A DNA stretch of 64,000 nucleotides, taken from NCBI GenBank assembly GCA_964035575.1, contig OZ037862.1:682001-746000 (forward strand), written 5' to 3'. The notes beneath the pieces were generated by a model. That model saw only the letters and a list, made by a program, of their open reading frames with translations, was not told where the DNA came from and made no database searches. Numbering within the stretch: position 1 is the first letter of the stretch; every line of letters starts with the position of its first letter. Shown here piece after piece: positions 20,870 through 31,046 of the stretch. The DNA comes from Rhynchopus sp. YZ270_cl-10. Lineage: Eukaryota; Euglenozoa; Diplonemea; Diplonemida; Diplonemidae. The translations under genes and the position numbers were made by a program.

Positions 20870-22314
20870 AGTTGGGAAGGTGTGGGGTATGGGGAGCTGA
20901 CAACGAATCACTGCCTTTTTGAGGGTTGTTGTTTTTTTTTTGTTTCCACAAAAAAAAAAAAAAAATAAAGGGTTTGTTTCAGAGCTCGCGCTAAAGTCCA
21001 TCCCTCATCCCGGGATTTTTGGGGGTTTTGGTAGGAACGTTTTTTTTTTGCAGTACGGGGATTTCATTAAGAAACCAGAAGTTCTAATATTGTTGAGTAA
21101 GACCACCACATAGTGGACTTGCATATACATGTGACCCCGCCGTGGAACGCAATTGGCTCGGAAAGTCAAAAGAAAGAGGAGAAAAAAGAAAAGGAAAAAA
21201 AAAAAAAAAGTTGGGTACCGTGCGCCTGCGGCGCTGCCTGTTCCCTACCAGTTTCTACAGGCAAACACTTGCCCCCTTTACCTTACACTGACGGGTTTTG
21301 ACCAAAACCAAGAACTTGTCCATTTCGGCAAATTGACCCCACCACAGAACGGACGAATTCCGGAAATGCAAATGCCGGTGTTTTCGCGCATTTTCATGTT
21401 GCAAGACGTCAGGATCAGGGAGAGAAAATCTGGTTGTGGGATTTACATTGGCCCTCTTTACCCACATGGATTTTGACCAAAACCAAAAAATTGGCCATTT
21501 CGGCAAAGTGACCCCACCACAGCGCGGACGGATTCCGGAAATTCCAATCGCGGTATGTTTTGGGGCTGAAAACCCACTGATTTTCAGGAGAAAAATTGCT
21601 TCCAAATCTCGGAATTTTCCGAATTTTCCTGAAAATGACCCTTGTTTACGAGTATGGGTTCATATTTTGCGAAAATTTAAGTCACTAAAATTTTGTCCAT
21701 TTTTCCGTATATACCCCACCACAAGCCGGGATTGGCCCGGAAATGCCACAAAACGGGGTTTCCGGGCCTCCCCAGCTAACCTTTTCAAGGAACGTTTTTC
21801 CGTACCCGAAATCCATTTTTTCCCCATTTTTTCCCATAATTAGCGCGACCACTGGTTTGTTTGCAAAATGATGCTCCCGGTTGGTTAGGTTCGAGGTTTT
21901 TGTTTTGTTTTGTTTCATCGCTTCCGCTGGATCACCAAATAAGCCTGCCAGGCTCCTCTTGTTTGAATTTAGTTTATTTTATTTTGAGTCTGCCCATCTT
22001 GCAACCCCTTTCTTTTGGTCTGTTGCTGGTCTTTGTGTTGACACAAAAGCGATTTTTATCCCCATTGAGCAGGTACGATATCACTCTGTATCTTTCACTA
22101 CTCAACCACTCACCTTGTCATGTCATCTGGTTGACAAGGTATGTTCTGACAGCTTGTACCGCTCCGGTTGTGTATCTGAGTTAGGTTGCTGGTAGTTGAC
22201 TGTTATGTCAATGTCTGCCGTTTTTTAGTGTTACAAAAAACCTCTTAGGTCACATTGTAAGGTATAATCCCAATAACATTTACCCCCCTTTCTTTTTTCA
22301 GGAGGAAAAAGAAA
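20870..22314. other. Spacer with diverged tandem repeats
   Basis: Holds the 21.1-21.75 kb tandem repeat array listed separately; the sequence GTACCGTGCGCCTGCGGCGC at about 21215 that recurs at 26368; and a pyrimidine tract with TTTTTTCAG ending at 22302 that looks like the splice acceptor for the next mRNA. The short ORFs inside the array are products of the repeat and show no family similarity. Confidence 0.55.
21114..21750. repeat. Four diverged copies of a ~70-bp module in tandem
   Basis: Two copies are close: 21295-21372 and 21469-21548, both reading TTTTGACCAAAACCAA..., CCATTTCGGCAAA, TGACCCCACCACAG and ATTCCGGAAAT, spaced 174 bp. A weaker third copy is at 21688-21749 (TATACCCCACCACAAGCCGG ... 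CCGGAAATG) and a fourth at 21114-21170 (GTGACCCCGCCGTGG ... CTCGGAAA). The conserved box GACCCCACCACAG plus (T/C)CCGGAAAT is common to all. Confidence 0.7.
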
Positions 22315-24427
22315 ATGGCAGTAGAGGAAAAAGAGGAGAGGGTGCGGCAAGGGGCTGTTGCACCGAATGGGTTTTTTGTGGAGGAGGGTGTGACGGTGGG
22401 GCCACGTGCTGCAGTGCGTGAGGTTGTGTCGGAGTTTGACGCAACGTCGAGGGAGTTGCAGTTGGTGGCGACAGCGGAGGTGCGTCCTGGGGATGTGATA
22501 TTGCAGGAGAGGGTGTTGCTGGAGTGGCATGCGAATGACACAGAGCTTCTTACGCAGAAGCGGGCAAATGCAACGCCATCAGAGTCTATCCTCGCACAAC
22601 GTTGCGCCGCAATAAAAAAACTCTCCGAACAAATGAAATCCGCATCCGAGCACGCAGCGACCGTCCTACCTCTCCTCCACGCAGCCTGCACAGCGTCACC
22701 TGCAGACTTTGCTGCAATTCTCCGCCTACCCTACACTCTCCGAGACACCAACACCCCAAAGGAAACACTTGTCAACAAGACCGGTATGGTTTTTTTTCCC
22801 CCCCAATTTCCCCTAATTTCCTCATCCTCACAGTGTTTTGCGTCATGGCGCAAAAGGGACTCTCCAACACCGTTCATGCCACCCGCATCCCAGACCACAA
22901 CACATTGTCACGAATTTGCGTTATCGCAGAAAGGGTAGGTCTGACCACTCCATTTGGAGGTGGGATTTATGGGTTTACCTCTCATGCAAGGAGAATGACG
23001 TATATTAAACCAAAGTTGGTTTCAATGGGGGCAAGACCAGGGTCAAAGAAGAAGCAGGAAAAGGTTCCGACCCCGAACGCAGATTATACTATTGATGAAA
23101 ATGGGGTGTTGACAATGCGAGCGAAGGATGTTGTCCATTTTGGCGATCGGATCAGCATTCCGAAGGAAAAGGTGTGGGAGAAGAAGGAGAGTGCGGTCAC
23201 GCTGTTGCAGGATAAGGATAAGATGCGGGCGGCGGTTATTCGGAAGGCAAGCGATGTCGATGCGCCTTCTTCTGTTCGAGCGTATGCAGAGGGACGTCAT
23301 CCGGGAGTACCGCCGTTCAACCCTACTCCAAAGGATAGCAATGCACTGTCAAAAATTTTGCCACGCAATGTTGCAAACGAGGTCTGGCATGAATCTCTGC
23401 TAGGGGAGTTGGAGGATACGCAAAACAACTTTGTGCACACAACCGACCATGTCCTCAATCAGGAAGAGAGCACCGCCCTCCTTGCAACTCTTTCGCGTGA
23501 AGGTTCAGCACAGTCCGTTCCATTTCACATCGGGTTTGAACAGAACAGTCGTGTCGTGGCTGGGCCTGGATATGCCACCACAGTGCAGCATATCGTGCAA
23601 AGGTGTGGTAAAGGCATTCCAAGGAACTACTGTGGCAAGAAGCTGGTAGGTGCGGCCAGACAAGGCCTGTTCCTCAGACTCACGCCAGGGGAGGAGCTCC
23701 TGCAGTTTGCGATGGACCCAACAGAGCAGGGCAACTCCGTCAGTGTCCCATTCTGTGTCTCCCTAGCGGAGAGCAAATCCGTATTGACCCTAGACGTATG
23801 TAAAGAAAGAGGAACTCTAAAAAAGGAGTATTTTTTTTTGACCAATCGTGGCCGAAGATTTTTTTTCTCTTTTTTTTTGAAATAGAATAGTGAGAGAGGT
23901 TGGGGGTGATACTTCAAAATAATTTGAAGAAAAAAAATCACCAACAAAAAAGGGTTCCATCGAAAAGCCCCTGAAGCGCGGATCCGTCGTCGTGTGGAAG
24001 CCAGGCATCACGCATATGATCCCACAGGTGCATGAAGGTGAGGTGGCAGTACTGTTGGCGTACCTGGTGTGTTGCTTTCTCCCTCCCTCCCCTTCCTGTT
24101 TTCACACACTATGTGCAGTTCACATGGTGCTCGCACTTATCTCTTTGCGTACCGGCGTTTTGTACGATGAAATATACTTTATTTTCCACCTAAAGTCGGT
24201 TGTATTCATTGGTCACACAACGACGTTGTCTGCTCTGAAACCAACACACTTTCTTGACAGTAACTAAGCGAAAAGGAAACAATGTTTGTTGTCTTTAAAC
24301 CCTTGGTAACTCTACCCTGTTCAGTTCGCATTGATTGAGTAACCCCGTTGTGCATTGATCACCATTTTTCTCACTTCCACAGGTGTACGGAGAACCGCAG
24401 CCACCGGCAGGCAGTTGCGAGGCATAG
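22315..24427 (+). CDS. Divergent SET/SMYD-like protein
   Basis: Four exons give an exact 529-codon frame: 22315-22783, 22834-23795, 23953-24066 and 24383-24427 (stop TAG). Introns start GTATGG, GTATGT and GTGTGT and end CTCACAG, AAAAAG and TTCCACAG; the third exon borders are the least certain. Near the N-terminus, LQLVATAEVRPGDVILQERV resembles the opening of SMYD/SET domains (ATxDIxxGEVILxExPL), and later GVLTMRAKDVVHFGDRISI resembles the SET segment that normally ends in GEELxIxY. The intervening NHSCxPN motif is not recognisable, so methyltransferase activity is doubtful; it may be a degenerate SET fold or an unrelated protein. A duplicated, broken copy of exons 3 and 4 lies downstream at 25.87 and 26.78 kb. 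Confidence 0.55.
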
Positions 24428-24847
24428 AGTGGGTTCTGTATCCTTGTTGCATGTATTCGGGATGTGTGTCGTCAAACATGGCGTCCTTTTTGCTTCAATA
24501 TCTTTAGTTACATCCAACCCTTCCTATCCCACGAGAACCACTTAGATTCAGTTATTCAAAAGAAATGTATTCCCCTTTTTTTGTCCAAAGTTACACCAGG
24601 GTGTCAACCATGACACTCCCGCTTTTCGGCTTATTAGGCATCCGTGGGTGTGCCTTCACAAAAGTGTGGGCAACAGTGTTGCCTATTCCAGGGTCAGTCT
24701 CCCAGATATTAAAAGGCTCCTGGCTGCCCTTGGTTGGTTGGTTGGTTGGTTGGGTCCTCTCCCTGAGCTGCCCTCGGTTGATTTTTGCCTGTTTCATCTA
24801 ACAATATTGTAAAGCCTACAGGTTGCGTTGAAAACAAGACACTCAAA
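24428..24847. other. Spacer and leader of RPS13 copy 1
   Basis: No gene. Includes (GGTT)n at about 24732-24757 and the acceptor-like CTACAG at 24816-24821, followed by a 26-base leader shared with copy 2 (GTTGC...GAAAACAA...ACACTCAAA) and the start codon. Confidence 0.5.
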
Positions 24848-25557
24848 ATGGGACGCATGCACAGCTTCGGAAAGGGAATGGCAGACAGCACCCTGCCGTA
24901 CAAGCGCCAGGCCGCTGCCTGGGCCAACAAGACCGCCTCGAAGGACATCATTGAGCAGATCGTGAAGATGGCCAAGAAGGGTCTCACCCCCTCCCTCATC
25001 GGAGTGAACCTGAGGGACTCTGCCGGAGTTGCCCAGGTGAAGAACATCACCGGACGTAAGGTGCTCCGCATCCTGAAGCACGCCGGTATGGCCCCTGAGA
25101 TCCCTGAGGACCTGTACCACATGGTCAAGAAGGCCATCCAGATGCGCAAGCACTTGGAGAAGAACCGCAAGGACAAGGACCAGAAGTTCCGCATGATCCT
25201 TATCGAGTCGCGTATCCACCGTCTGGCCCGTTACTACCGCCGTACCCGCATGTATGTTATGGAAATAAAGCAGGGAAGTGTGTGGTTTTTAATCGGTTAT
25301 TTAGTGAGATGTGTATGCGAGCAAGGCATAAAGGGGAAGTCCCCCTCAAGTAATAGCCCTGTTCCCAAACGTCTTTTTTCCTTCCCACCCTCCTTCTTTT
25401 TCGGCTTCGAGCAATCCCCCAAAGAACTTGGACTCCTTTATTCATCTTTCAACCTTTTCTTTATTTACCCATCTCAACCCACACCTTTAACTTCTTTTAC
25501 AGGCTCCCCCCCAACTGGAAGTACGACTCGGCGACCGCCTCTGCCCTGGTCGCATAA
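24848..25557 (+). CDS. RPS13: 40S ribosomal protein S13 (uS15), copy 1
   Basis: Exons 24848-25251 and 25503-25557 joined in phase 2 give about 152 residues, the normal length of eukaryotic uS15. The protein is unmistakable: [20 protein letters not shown] at the start, [20 protein letters not shown] in the middle and [17 protein letters not shown] at the end, with the uS15 helix HRLARYYRR before the splice. It is a small-subunit protein that contacts 18S rRNA and the inter-subunit bridge. The 251-bp intron starts GTATGT and ends TTTTACAG. Exon sequence is identical to copy 2 while introns and flanks differ, see findings. Confidence 0.97.
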
Positions 25558-25871
25558 GCACAACGCTTTTGATCAGCAACGGCACATCAGTCGTGGCTGA
25601 TGCAGGACTGAAAACAAATGGGGGGCTCTGTCAGCGTTCGTTCTTGCGCTTTTTCTTTTTTCTGTTGCAGATAGCAAATTGTTGTTGTTGCTGGCCGCAG
25701 GAGGTATGACCCTGTCTTTATACACTTTGGAGGGAAAGGAGAAATAATACCATATCCAGAGAGTGAAAAGACGATCATAGCTACTCTAGGGCAATAGATA
25801 AAAAAAACAGAAAAAAAGGTCTTTCAAAAGGGCATTGAGGGAATCGATACAAAAACGCTACACCACTTTAA

Positions 25872-26828
25872 AAGGTCCCATCGCAAAGCCTCTGAAACGT
25901 GGGTCAGTTGTGGGGAGCTAGGGGGAGTCACACCTAGGTGAACCCCCTCCCGCATGTGAGAGAGTAAGGGTGGCAGTGTTGTGCGTCTTTGGTGTGTATT
26001 CGCTTCCCCTCAACTCCTTTTTTCCTTTTTTTTCCTCTATTTATTTACTGTCACGAGAGCTTTGTATTTCAAGTCAACTTTATTTTGTGGATCGGAGGTG
26101 CCTACATCAACTATCCGCAGGGATTACGCTCCACGTGTGGAACGTATGGAAATCCATACGTGAATTGTTTTTGAAAAGGTGGAATCCATACGTGTCCATA
26201 CGTGTCCATACGTAGGTAATTTGGGTTTTGGATTGGGGCTGGGGTGGGGTAGGTGAGGAGTGGGGCTCCGCCCCCACCTCTCACCTACCCCCTACAGAAT
26301 TCTATTTGTAGGAGACAATTTTCTATTTTACCGGAAATGGAGCATGCAGCATGGCGAAAGAAAAAAAAAGTAGCGTACCGTGCGCCTGCGGCGCTAGATT
26401 GCAGTACACCCTTCCCCTGACATAATAGGCAATTTTAGGCGCAATTTTTAGAAATGTTGCGTACCGTGGCTTCGCCAGGAACATTTGGGTGCCATGACTG
26501 ATGATTTCTCCAGTTCTTCGAACTTTCACAGCCCTTCTCAACCAACTTTGCCAGGGAGAGCGCGCGCGAAGCGCGCGCGGTTTTTAATTGTTTTTGCTTA
26601 GAATTGTACGTGTTGAAAATCCATACGTACTTTTTTTATTTTTGGGGGAGCTGCGTAATCCCTGACTATCCGGGTAGGACATAGGCAGCGTGGCCCTTCG
26701 TGTTTCTTTTCCTTTTTGGACCTCAGCACATTTCCTTATTAACACTATGTTGTAAACACAATGTCATTTTCTCACTTCCACAGGTGTACGGAGAACCGCA
26801 GTCACCGACTGGCAGCTGCGAGGTGTAG
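25872..26828 (+). pseudogene. Broken duplicate of the last two exons of the SET-like gene
   Basis: 25872-25990 matches exon 3 of the upstream gene (GGTCCCATCGCAAAGCCTCT against GGTTCCATCGAAAAGCCCCT) but runs into a TAG after about 16 codons. 26784-26828 matches exon 4, including the preceding CACTTCCACAG acceptor (VYGEPQSPTGSCEV against VYGEPQPPAGSCEA). The exon 1-2 part is absent, so no protein can be made. The distance between the two pieces is about 500 bp longer than in the parent because of the insertion at 26.14 kb. Confidence 0.8.
26131..26636. mobile_element. Small non-autonomous insertion with hairpins
   Basis: Absent from the parental copy of the segmental duplication. The edges are rich in the box TCCATACGT and its complement: left end AACGTATGGAAATCCATACG, right end TGTTGAAAATCCATACGTAC, which read as imperfect inverted repeats. 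Inside are two strong hairpins: a ~20-bp stem at 26246-26291 (GGGGTAGGTGAGGAGTGGGG against its complement, 5-base loop) and GCGCGCGCGAAGCGCGCGC at 26560-26579. Also carries the GTACCGTGCGCCTGCGGCGC box shared with 21.2 kb. No coding capacity. Confidence 0.55.
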
Positions 26829-27228
26829 CGTATATGTGAAAAAGCGGGTTTGCTGACCCATAACCATCATCCCTATCCTGTTATGAGTAGTTCACGCGTG
26901 ATTCAGTTAGTCAGAAGAAGAAGAAAAGAAATCCCGGCCGTTCAAAAGATTCACCCCCACCACGCTTCTTTATTTTTTTTTCGTGCACACATCTTCATCT
27001 TTCATGTTTTCGTTGTCTTCTGTCTCCCATGCGATGTTCAGTCCTTCGCTCATGAGGTTCGGGGTCTTCACTTCGAACCGTTTTAACATAATCGGGAACA
27101 GTTCCATGTTGCAGTTTTGCAAAGCCCCGTGTTCCATACAGCTGTGGTATTGCAAAGCATACCAATATTGTTTTCTATTCCACAAAATCCCGCCAAACAG
27201 GTTGCAAGTTGAAAACAAAACACTCAAA

Positions 27229-27802
27229 ATGGGACGCATGCACAGCTTCGGAAAGGGAATGGCAGACAGCACCCTGCCGTACAAGCGCCAGGCCGCTGCC
27301 TGGGCCAACAAGACCGCCTCGAAGGACATCATTGAGCAGATCGTGAAGATGGCCAAGAAGGGTCTCACCCCCTCCCTCATCGGAGTGAACCTGAGGGACT
27401 CTGCCGGAGTTGCCCAGGTGAAGAACATCACCGGACGTAAGGTGCTCCGCATCCTGAAGCACGCCGGTATGGCCCCTGAGATCCCTGAGGACCTGTACCA
27501 CATGGTCAAGAAGGCCATCCAGATGCGCAAGCACTTGGAGAAGAACCGCAAGGACAAGGACCAGAAGTTCCGCATGATCCTTATCGAGTCGCGTATCCAC
27601 CGTCTGGCCCGTTACTACCGCCGTACCCGCATGTATGTTATGGTAATAAAGCAGGGAAGTGGTTTGGATCGGTTATTTATTCATTTTTCAACCTTTTCTT
27701 TGTTAAATTTTACCCATCTCAACCCACACCTTTAACTTCTTTTACAGGCTCCCCCCCAACTGGAAGTACGACTCGGCGACCGCCTCTGCCCTGGTCGCAT
27801 AA
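27229..27802 (+). CDS. RPS13: 40S ribosomal protein S13 (uS15), copy 2
   Basis: Exons 27229-27632 and 27748-27802, phase-2 junction, same protein as copy 1. The intron is shortened to 115 bp but keeps GTATGT, the distal CCCATCTCAACCCACACCTT stretch and TTTTACAG of copy 1. Coding exons are base-for-base identical to copy 1 as far as I can compare, and the identity extends about 37 bases past the stop. Both copies keep intact splice sites and leaders, so both are probably expressed. Confidence 0.97.
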
Positions 27803-27959
27803 GCACAACGCTTTTGATCAGCAACGGCACATCAGTCGTTAGAACGCAGTAGCGTGTCTCTTCTTGCAGCCTATTTAGGAACAAAAAAATTCAAAAAAAA
27901 CTACAAAAAAAAAAACAAAATCGAAGAAAAAAAAAAGATGTCTGCCCTTTCCTTTTCCA

Positions 27960-28063
27960 CCCTCCTACCCTCCTACCCTCCTACCCTCCTACCCTCCTAC
28001 CCTCCTACCCTCCTACCCTCCTACCCTCCTACCCTCCTACCCTCCTACCCTCCTACCCTCCTA
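27960..28063. repeat. (CCCTCCTA)13 octamer microsatellite
   Basis: Thirteen perfect copies of an 8-bp pyrimidine-rich unit directly upstream of the next gene, ending 44 bases before its ATG. The tract runs into CTTTACCTTAG, a plausible splice acceptor at about 28089, so the repeat may act as an extended polypyrimidine tract. Confidence 0.95.
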
Positions 28064-28106
28064 CACTTCTCCCTTTACCTTTACCTTAGCAACACCAACA
28101 CAACAA

Positions 28107-29604
28107 ATGAGTATGATGGGTATGGAACAAAATCCGGCTCAACCGGTTAGTTATGCACCCGCACAATCACAGGGGTACAGTACCTTTGAGCCACCAGCAC
28201 CTGCACAGGCACCCTCTGCCCAACCTATACCCGCACCTGTCGCTACACCTGCTGTGGGGCCGTATGGACAGCCCCCTGCTGCGAGCACGCCTACACCATT
28301 TGCACAGCCGTCGCCGCAGCCAACCCAGTACCCGCCACAACACCCGTCACAGCCTGCGTACGGGATGCCCGCGTACCCGTCTCCTATGGCTACCTCTGCA
28401 CAGCCACCACAGGCAGCCGCTGCCCCTGCCCCTGCCCCTGTCCCGACCCCTGGGGCCTACCAGTACCCTGGCTACCCAGCAAAGGAGACACGTGCTCCCT
28501 CTGCACATGAGACCCCATACGGCGCAAGTGTGCACACCTCCGCACACCCAAGCATGCAAGCCCAGCCAGGCGTGCACGCACCCCAGCAGATGTACGCAAT
28601 GAACGGCTACGGCGTGCAGCCCCCTGCAAACCCGCATATGCTAGAGAAGTTGATGGCGTTGGTATGGCGTTCTGTTATGTTTTTGCATTTTCTTTTTTAC
28701 AGCCGCACCAGGACCAAAACGTGGAGAGAATCGTGGGAGCGTGTACTGAATACTTATCGACGCAGTACAAGAAGATGGAGAGGTCGCTTGGAGACACTAC
28801 ACAAAATGTGCGTATGCGTGTTGATGTGATCAACGACAGGCTGAAGGCGATCAGCGCAGAGGAGGCGCGACTGCGGGACGAGCGGGCGGCACTGCAGCTG
28901 GAGCAGACACAGCTGCAGTCTGTTCTGCAGTCCAACGAAACCGACAGAACGGCGATACAGTCGCAGGTCAACAAGATTGGTGCCTTTATCACCAGCATGC
29001 GGCCAACAATCCTCCCGGCAACACCGGCCCCCGACACACAGGCGCAGGCACAGCCACAGACATACCACAGCCACAGAGAATCCAAGGTACGCTACAACAC
29101 GCCTTTTACACTCCACGCAACCAATCTTTTCAACATGAGGCCGATACTATCGTAATGTTGCCCCCTAGAGAGTTCCCATTAATGCGTCTCCTTAACAGCA
29201 ATTTCACTTTTTTTTTCTTACAATTTCTTTTTTGCTCCGTAAATCCTTGGAGGCACGCCAAGCTATCTATGTTTTACCCCCTTCTTTATATGACATCACA
29301 ACAGCACGACCTCCGTGATGACAGAGGAAGCAGTGGGAGACGTGAGTCAAGCTCGCACCGGGAGAAGCCTCGCAACCGCTCGCCATCTCCCTCCTCCTCT
29401 GACCAGTCGGATGAGGACAACAGCCGCAGAGGTCACACAAGAAGACGTGACTCCAGCCGCGACAGGCCCCACTCCCGCTCACCCAGACCGCACAGCAAAT
29501 TCTCTCGCGACAACAGCAGCACAAAGGGCCACAAACGCAACGACGACGACCGCTACTGGGACAACCAGACGAAGTCGAGGCAAGAGGGGAGGGATAGACG
29601 GTAG
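28107..29604 (+). CDS. P/Q-rich coiled-coil protein with RS-type tail
   Basis: Three exons 28107-28661, 28703-29086 and 29305-29604 (phase 0 throughout; introns GTATGG...TTTACAG and GTACGC...CAACAG) give 411 residues. Exon 1 is Pro/Gln/Ala/Tyr-rich and of prion-like composition (YPPQHPSQPAYGMPAYPS). Exon 2 is a predicted coiled coil of about 100 residues (RLKAISAEEARLRDERAALQ). Exon 3 is Arg/Ser/Asp-rich (RNRSPSPSSSDQSDEDNSRR, RDSSRDRPHSRSPRPHS), like the RS domains of splicing factors. No RRM is present. An RNA-processing or condensate-forming role is a reasonable guess only. If intron 1 were retained the protein would end soon after in a different frame. Confidence 0.7.
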
Positions 29605-31046
29605 TTTAGCAGTCCTAGTTGTTTGAAAAAAAGATTGTTGTGAATCGAGACCCATTTTATCTTTTCTAAAAAAAGTTTTTGTTTTTGTTTTAGTTTTCCT
29701 GCAACGTTCAAAGCCCGGGGTCCCAAAATGAAAGGCGTATTTAAAAAAAACAGTCGACTAAGCATAGGCTTAGTCCTAAGCCCATCTTATCAAAAATCCC
29801 CCCCTTTTTTTATTTTCCACGGAGTGTCGGTGTCTGCATCCCAGAGATGTTTGCACGATCAGCTTCACTTTTATTAGCCCACCTTCAAACCCAGCGCAAG
29901 CAATAGTGGTAAAGATGTGTGTGCACATGAGAGGCACCATCTTTCAAGTTTTCTTATATATTGGTGGTCTTTCTGCTTCTTTTTATACTAGGGTGGGGTT
30001 GAAGGGGAGTGGGGTGGGGAGTCAACGAAAGGGTTGACGTAGAAGGTTGTAAATCAAGATACTTGACAAATAGGAAATAGAAACGACGGAAGGTGCCCGC
30101 CAGCTTGTGTTTTTTCTCACTCATTGTTCTCTCTCTCTCACAACACACTTCAGCGAAAAAAGCAGATTAAGCTTGCGGAGCGATAAACGAAACGTTTGCA
30201 TGAGAACAATAACCACATGAGGGCACAAAGTCAGTTGCGGAGTTCTGCGTGATAATAGTAGTCTAGCAATCAAACAAAAAATTGACAGTGGAGATTGCAC
30301 AACCGAGGCAACTACACTACTCCAACAATTTATCAAAAAAAAAAAAGATTTTTTTTTTTTTTTGCGGAGTTCCGGTGCGCCTGACGTTTTCTCCTTCAAA
30401 CCAAGATTTCCCCACCAGGGAGGAGGGCCATAGACGTCAGGCCCCTTTAGATTTTTCTTTTTTTTTTAGATGTGTGTTTATGGGAAGCTCATTCATCTTT
30501 TCACGTCTTTTTTTTTGAACCCCGCCTTCTCAGCTGCTAAACAAGCGTTCGATGGAAAAAAAAAAAATAAAGGGAAACAAAAGGAATAGATATAGTGTAC
30601 ATCCTCAGTGAAGGAGCTGCGCAAAAAAAAAAAAAAAGAAACGACCTATATTTCAAAAGGAAAAAAACACTACATGTCGCTCCTGCAAGTTTGTACGGTC
30701 TAGCCTTTTTCAGAAAAAAAAGATCATCGCGTGAGTAGAACCTGCGTCTCTTTTTTTGAGTGCTTTTTCATCGATACTACACAACAAACAAACGAGGGTC
30801 ATACTCCCCCATCACACACATTCTCTCGATAGTACAACAAAAAAAAGGCCACATCCCTCCCCCTTTTACTTGTTAACCACGAAATGGATGTAGGACTGCA
30901 TGGTTGGGTGGTCACCCCCGGTGCAGCCGGTCATGCACCAAGGTACACCGTTCGCGAGAAGGCTGGAGAGATATAATCAAAGAGTGATCATTATTACCGT
31001 TTTGATGGTTTATTTTTGCAGAATTTGACACAAAAAAAAACAATCG
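29605..31046. other. Spacer upstream of the histone gene
   Basis: No gene. Contains a family-A-like hairpin at 29752-29790 (GACTAAGC...GGCTTAGTC), family-B at 29829-29872, family-C at 29911-29951 and 30468-30507, and family-D at 30870-30965 ending 80 bases before the histone start. A TTTTTGCAG acceptor ends at 31020. Confidence 0.55.

Larger units (their letters stand above)
25558..27228. other. Spacer between RPS13 copies: decayed duplicate plus insertion
   Basis: From about 25870 the sequence is a diverged duplicate of 23.95-24.85 kb. It includes broken copies of exons 3 and 4 of the SET-like gene and a young insertion at 26.14-26.63 kb (both listed). A family-D fragment (CACGAGAGCTTTGTATTTCAAG) is at about 26051. 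The leader of RPS13 copy 2 begins after CCAAACAG at 27200. Confidence 0.6.

Noticed and set aside
28129-28637. Alternative-frame His- and Arg-rich ORFs over the P/Q-rich gene
   Set aside because: Shadows of a biased-composition coding exon.
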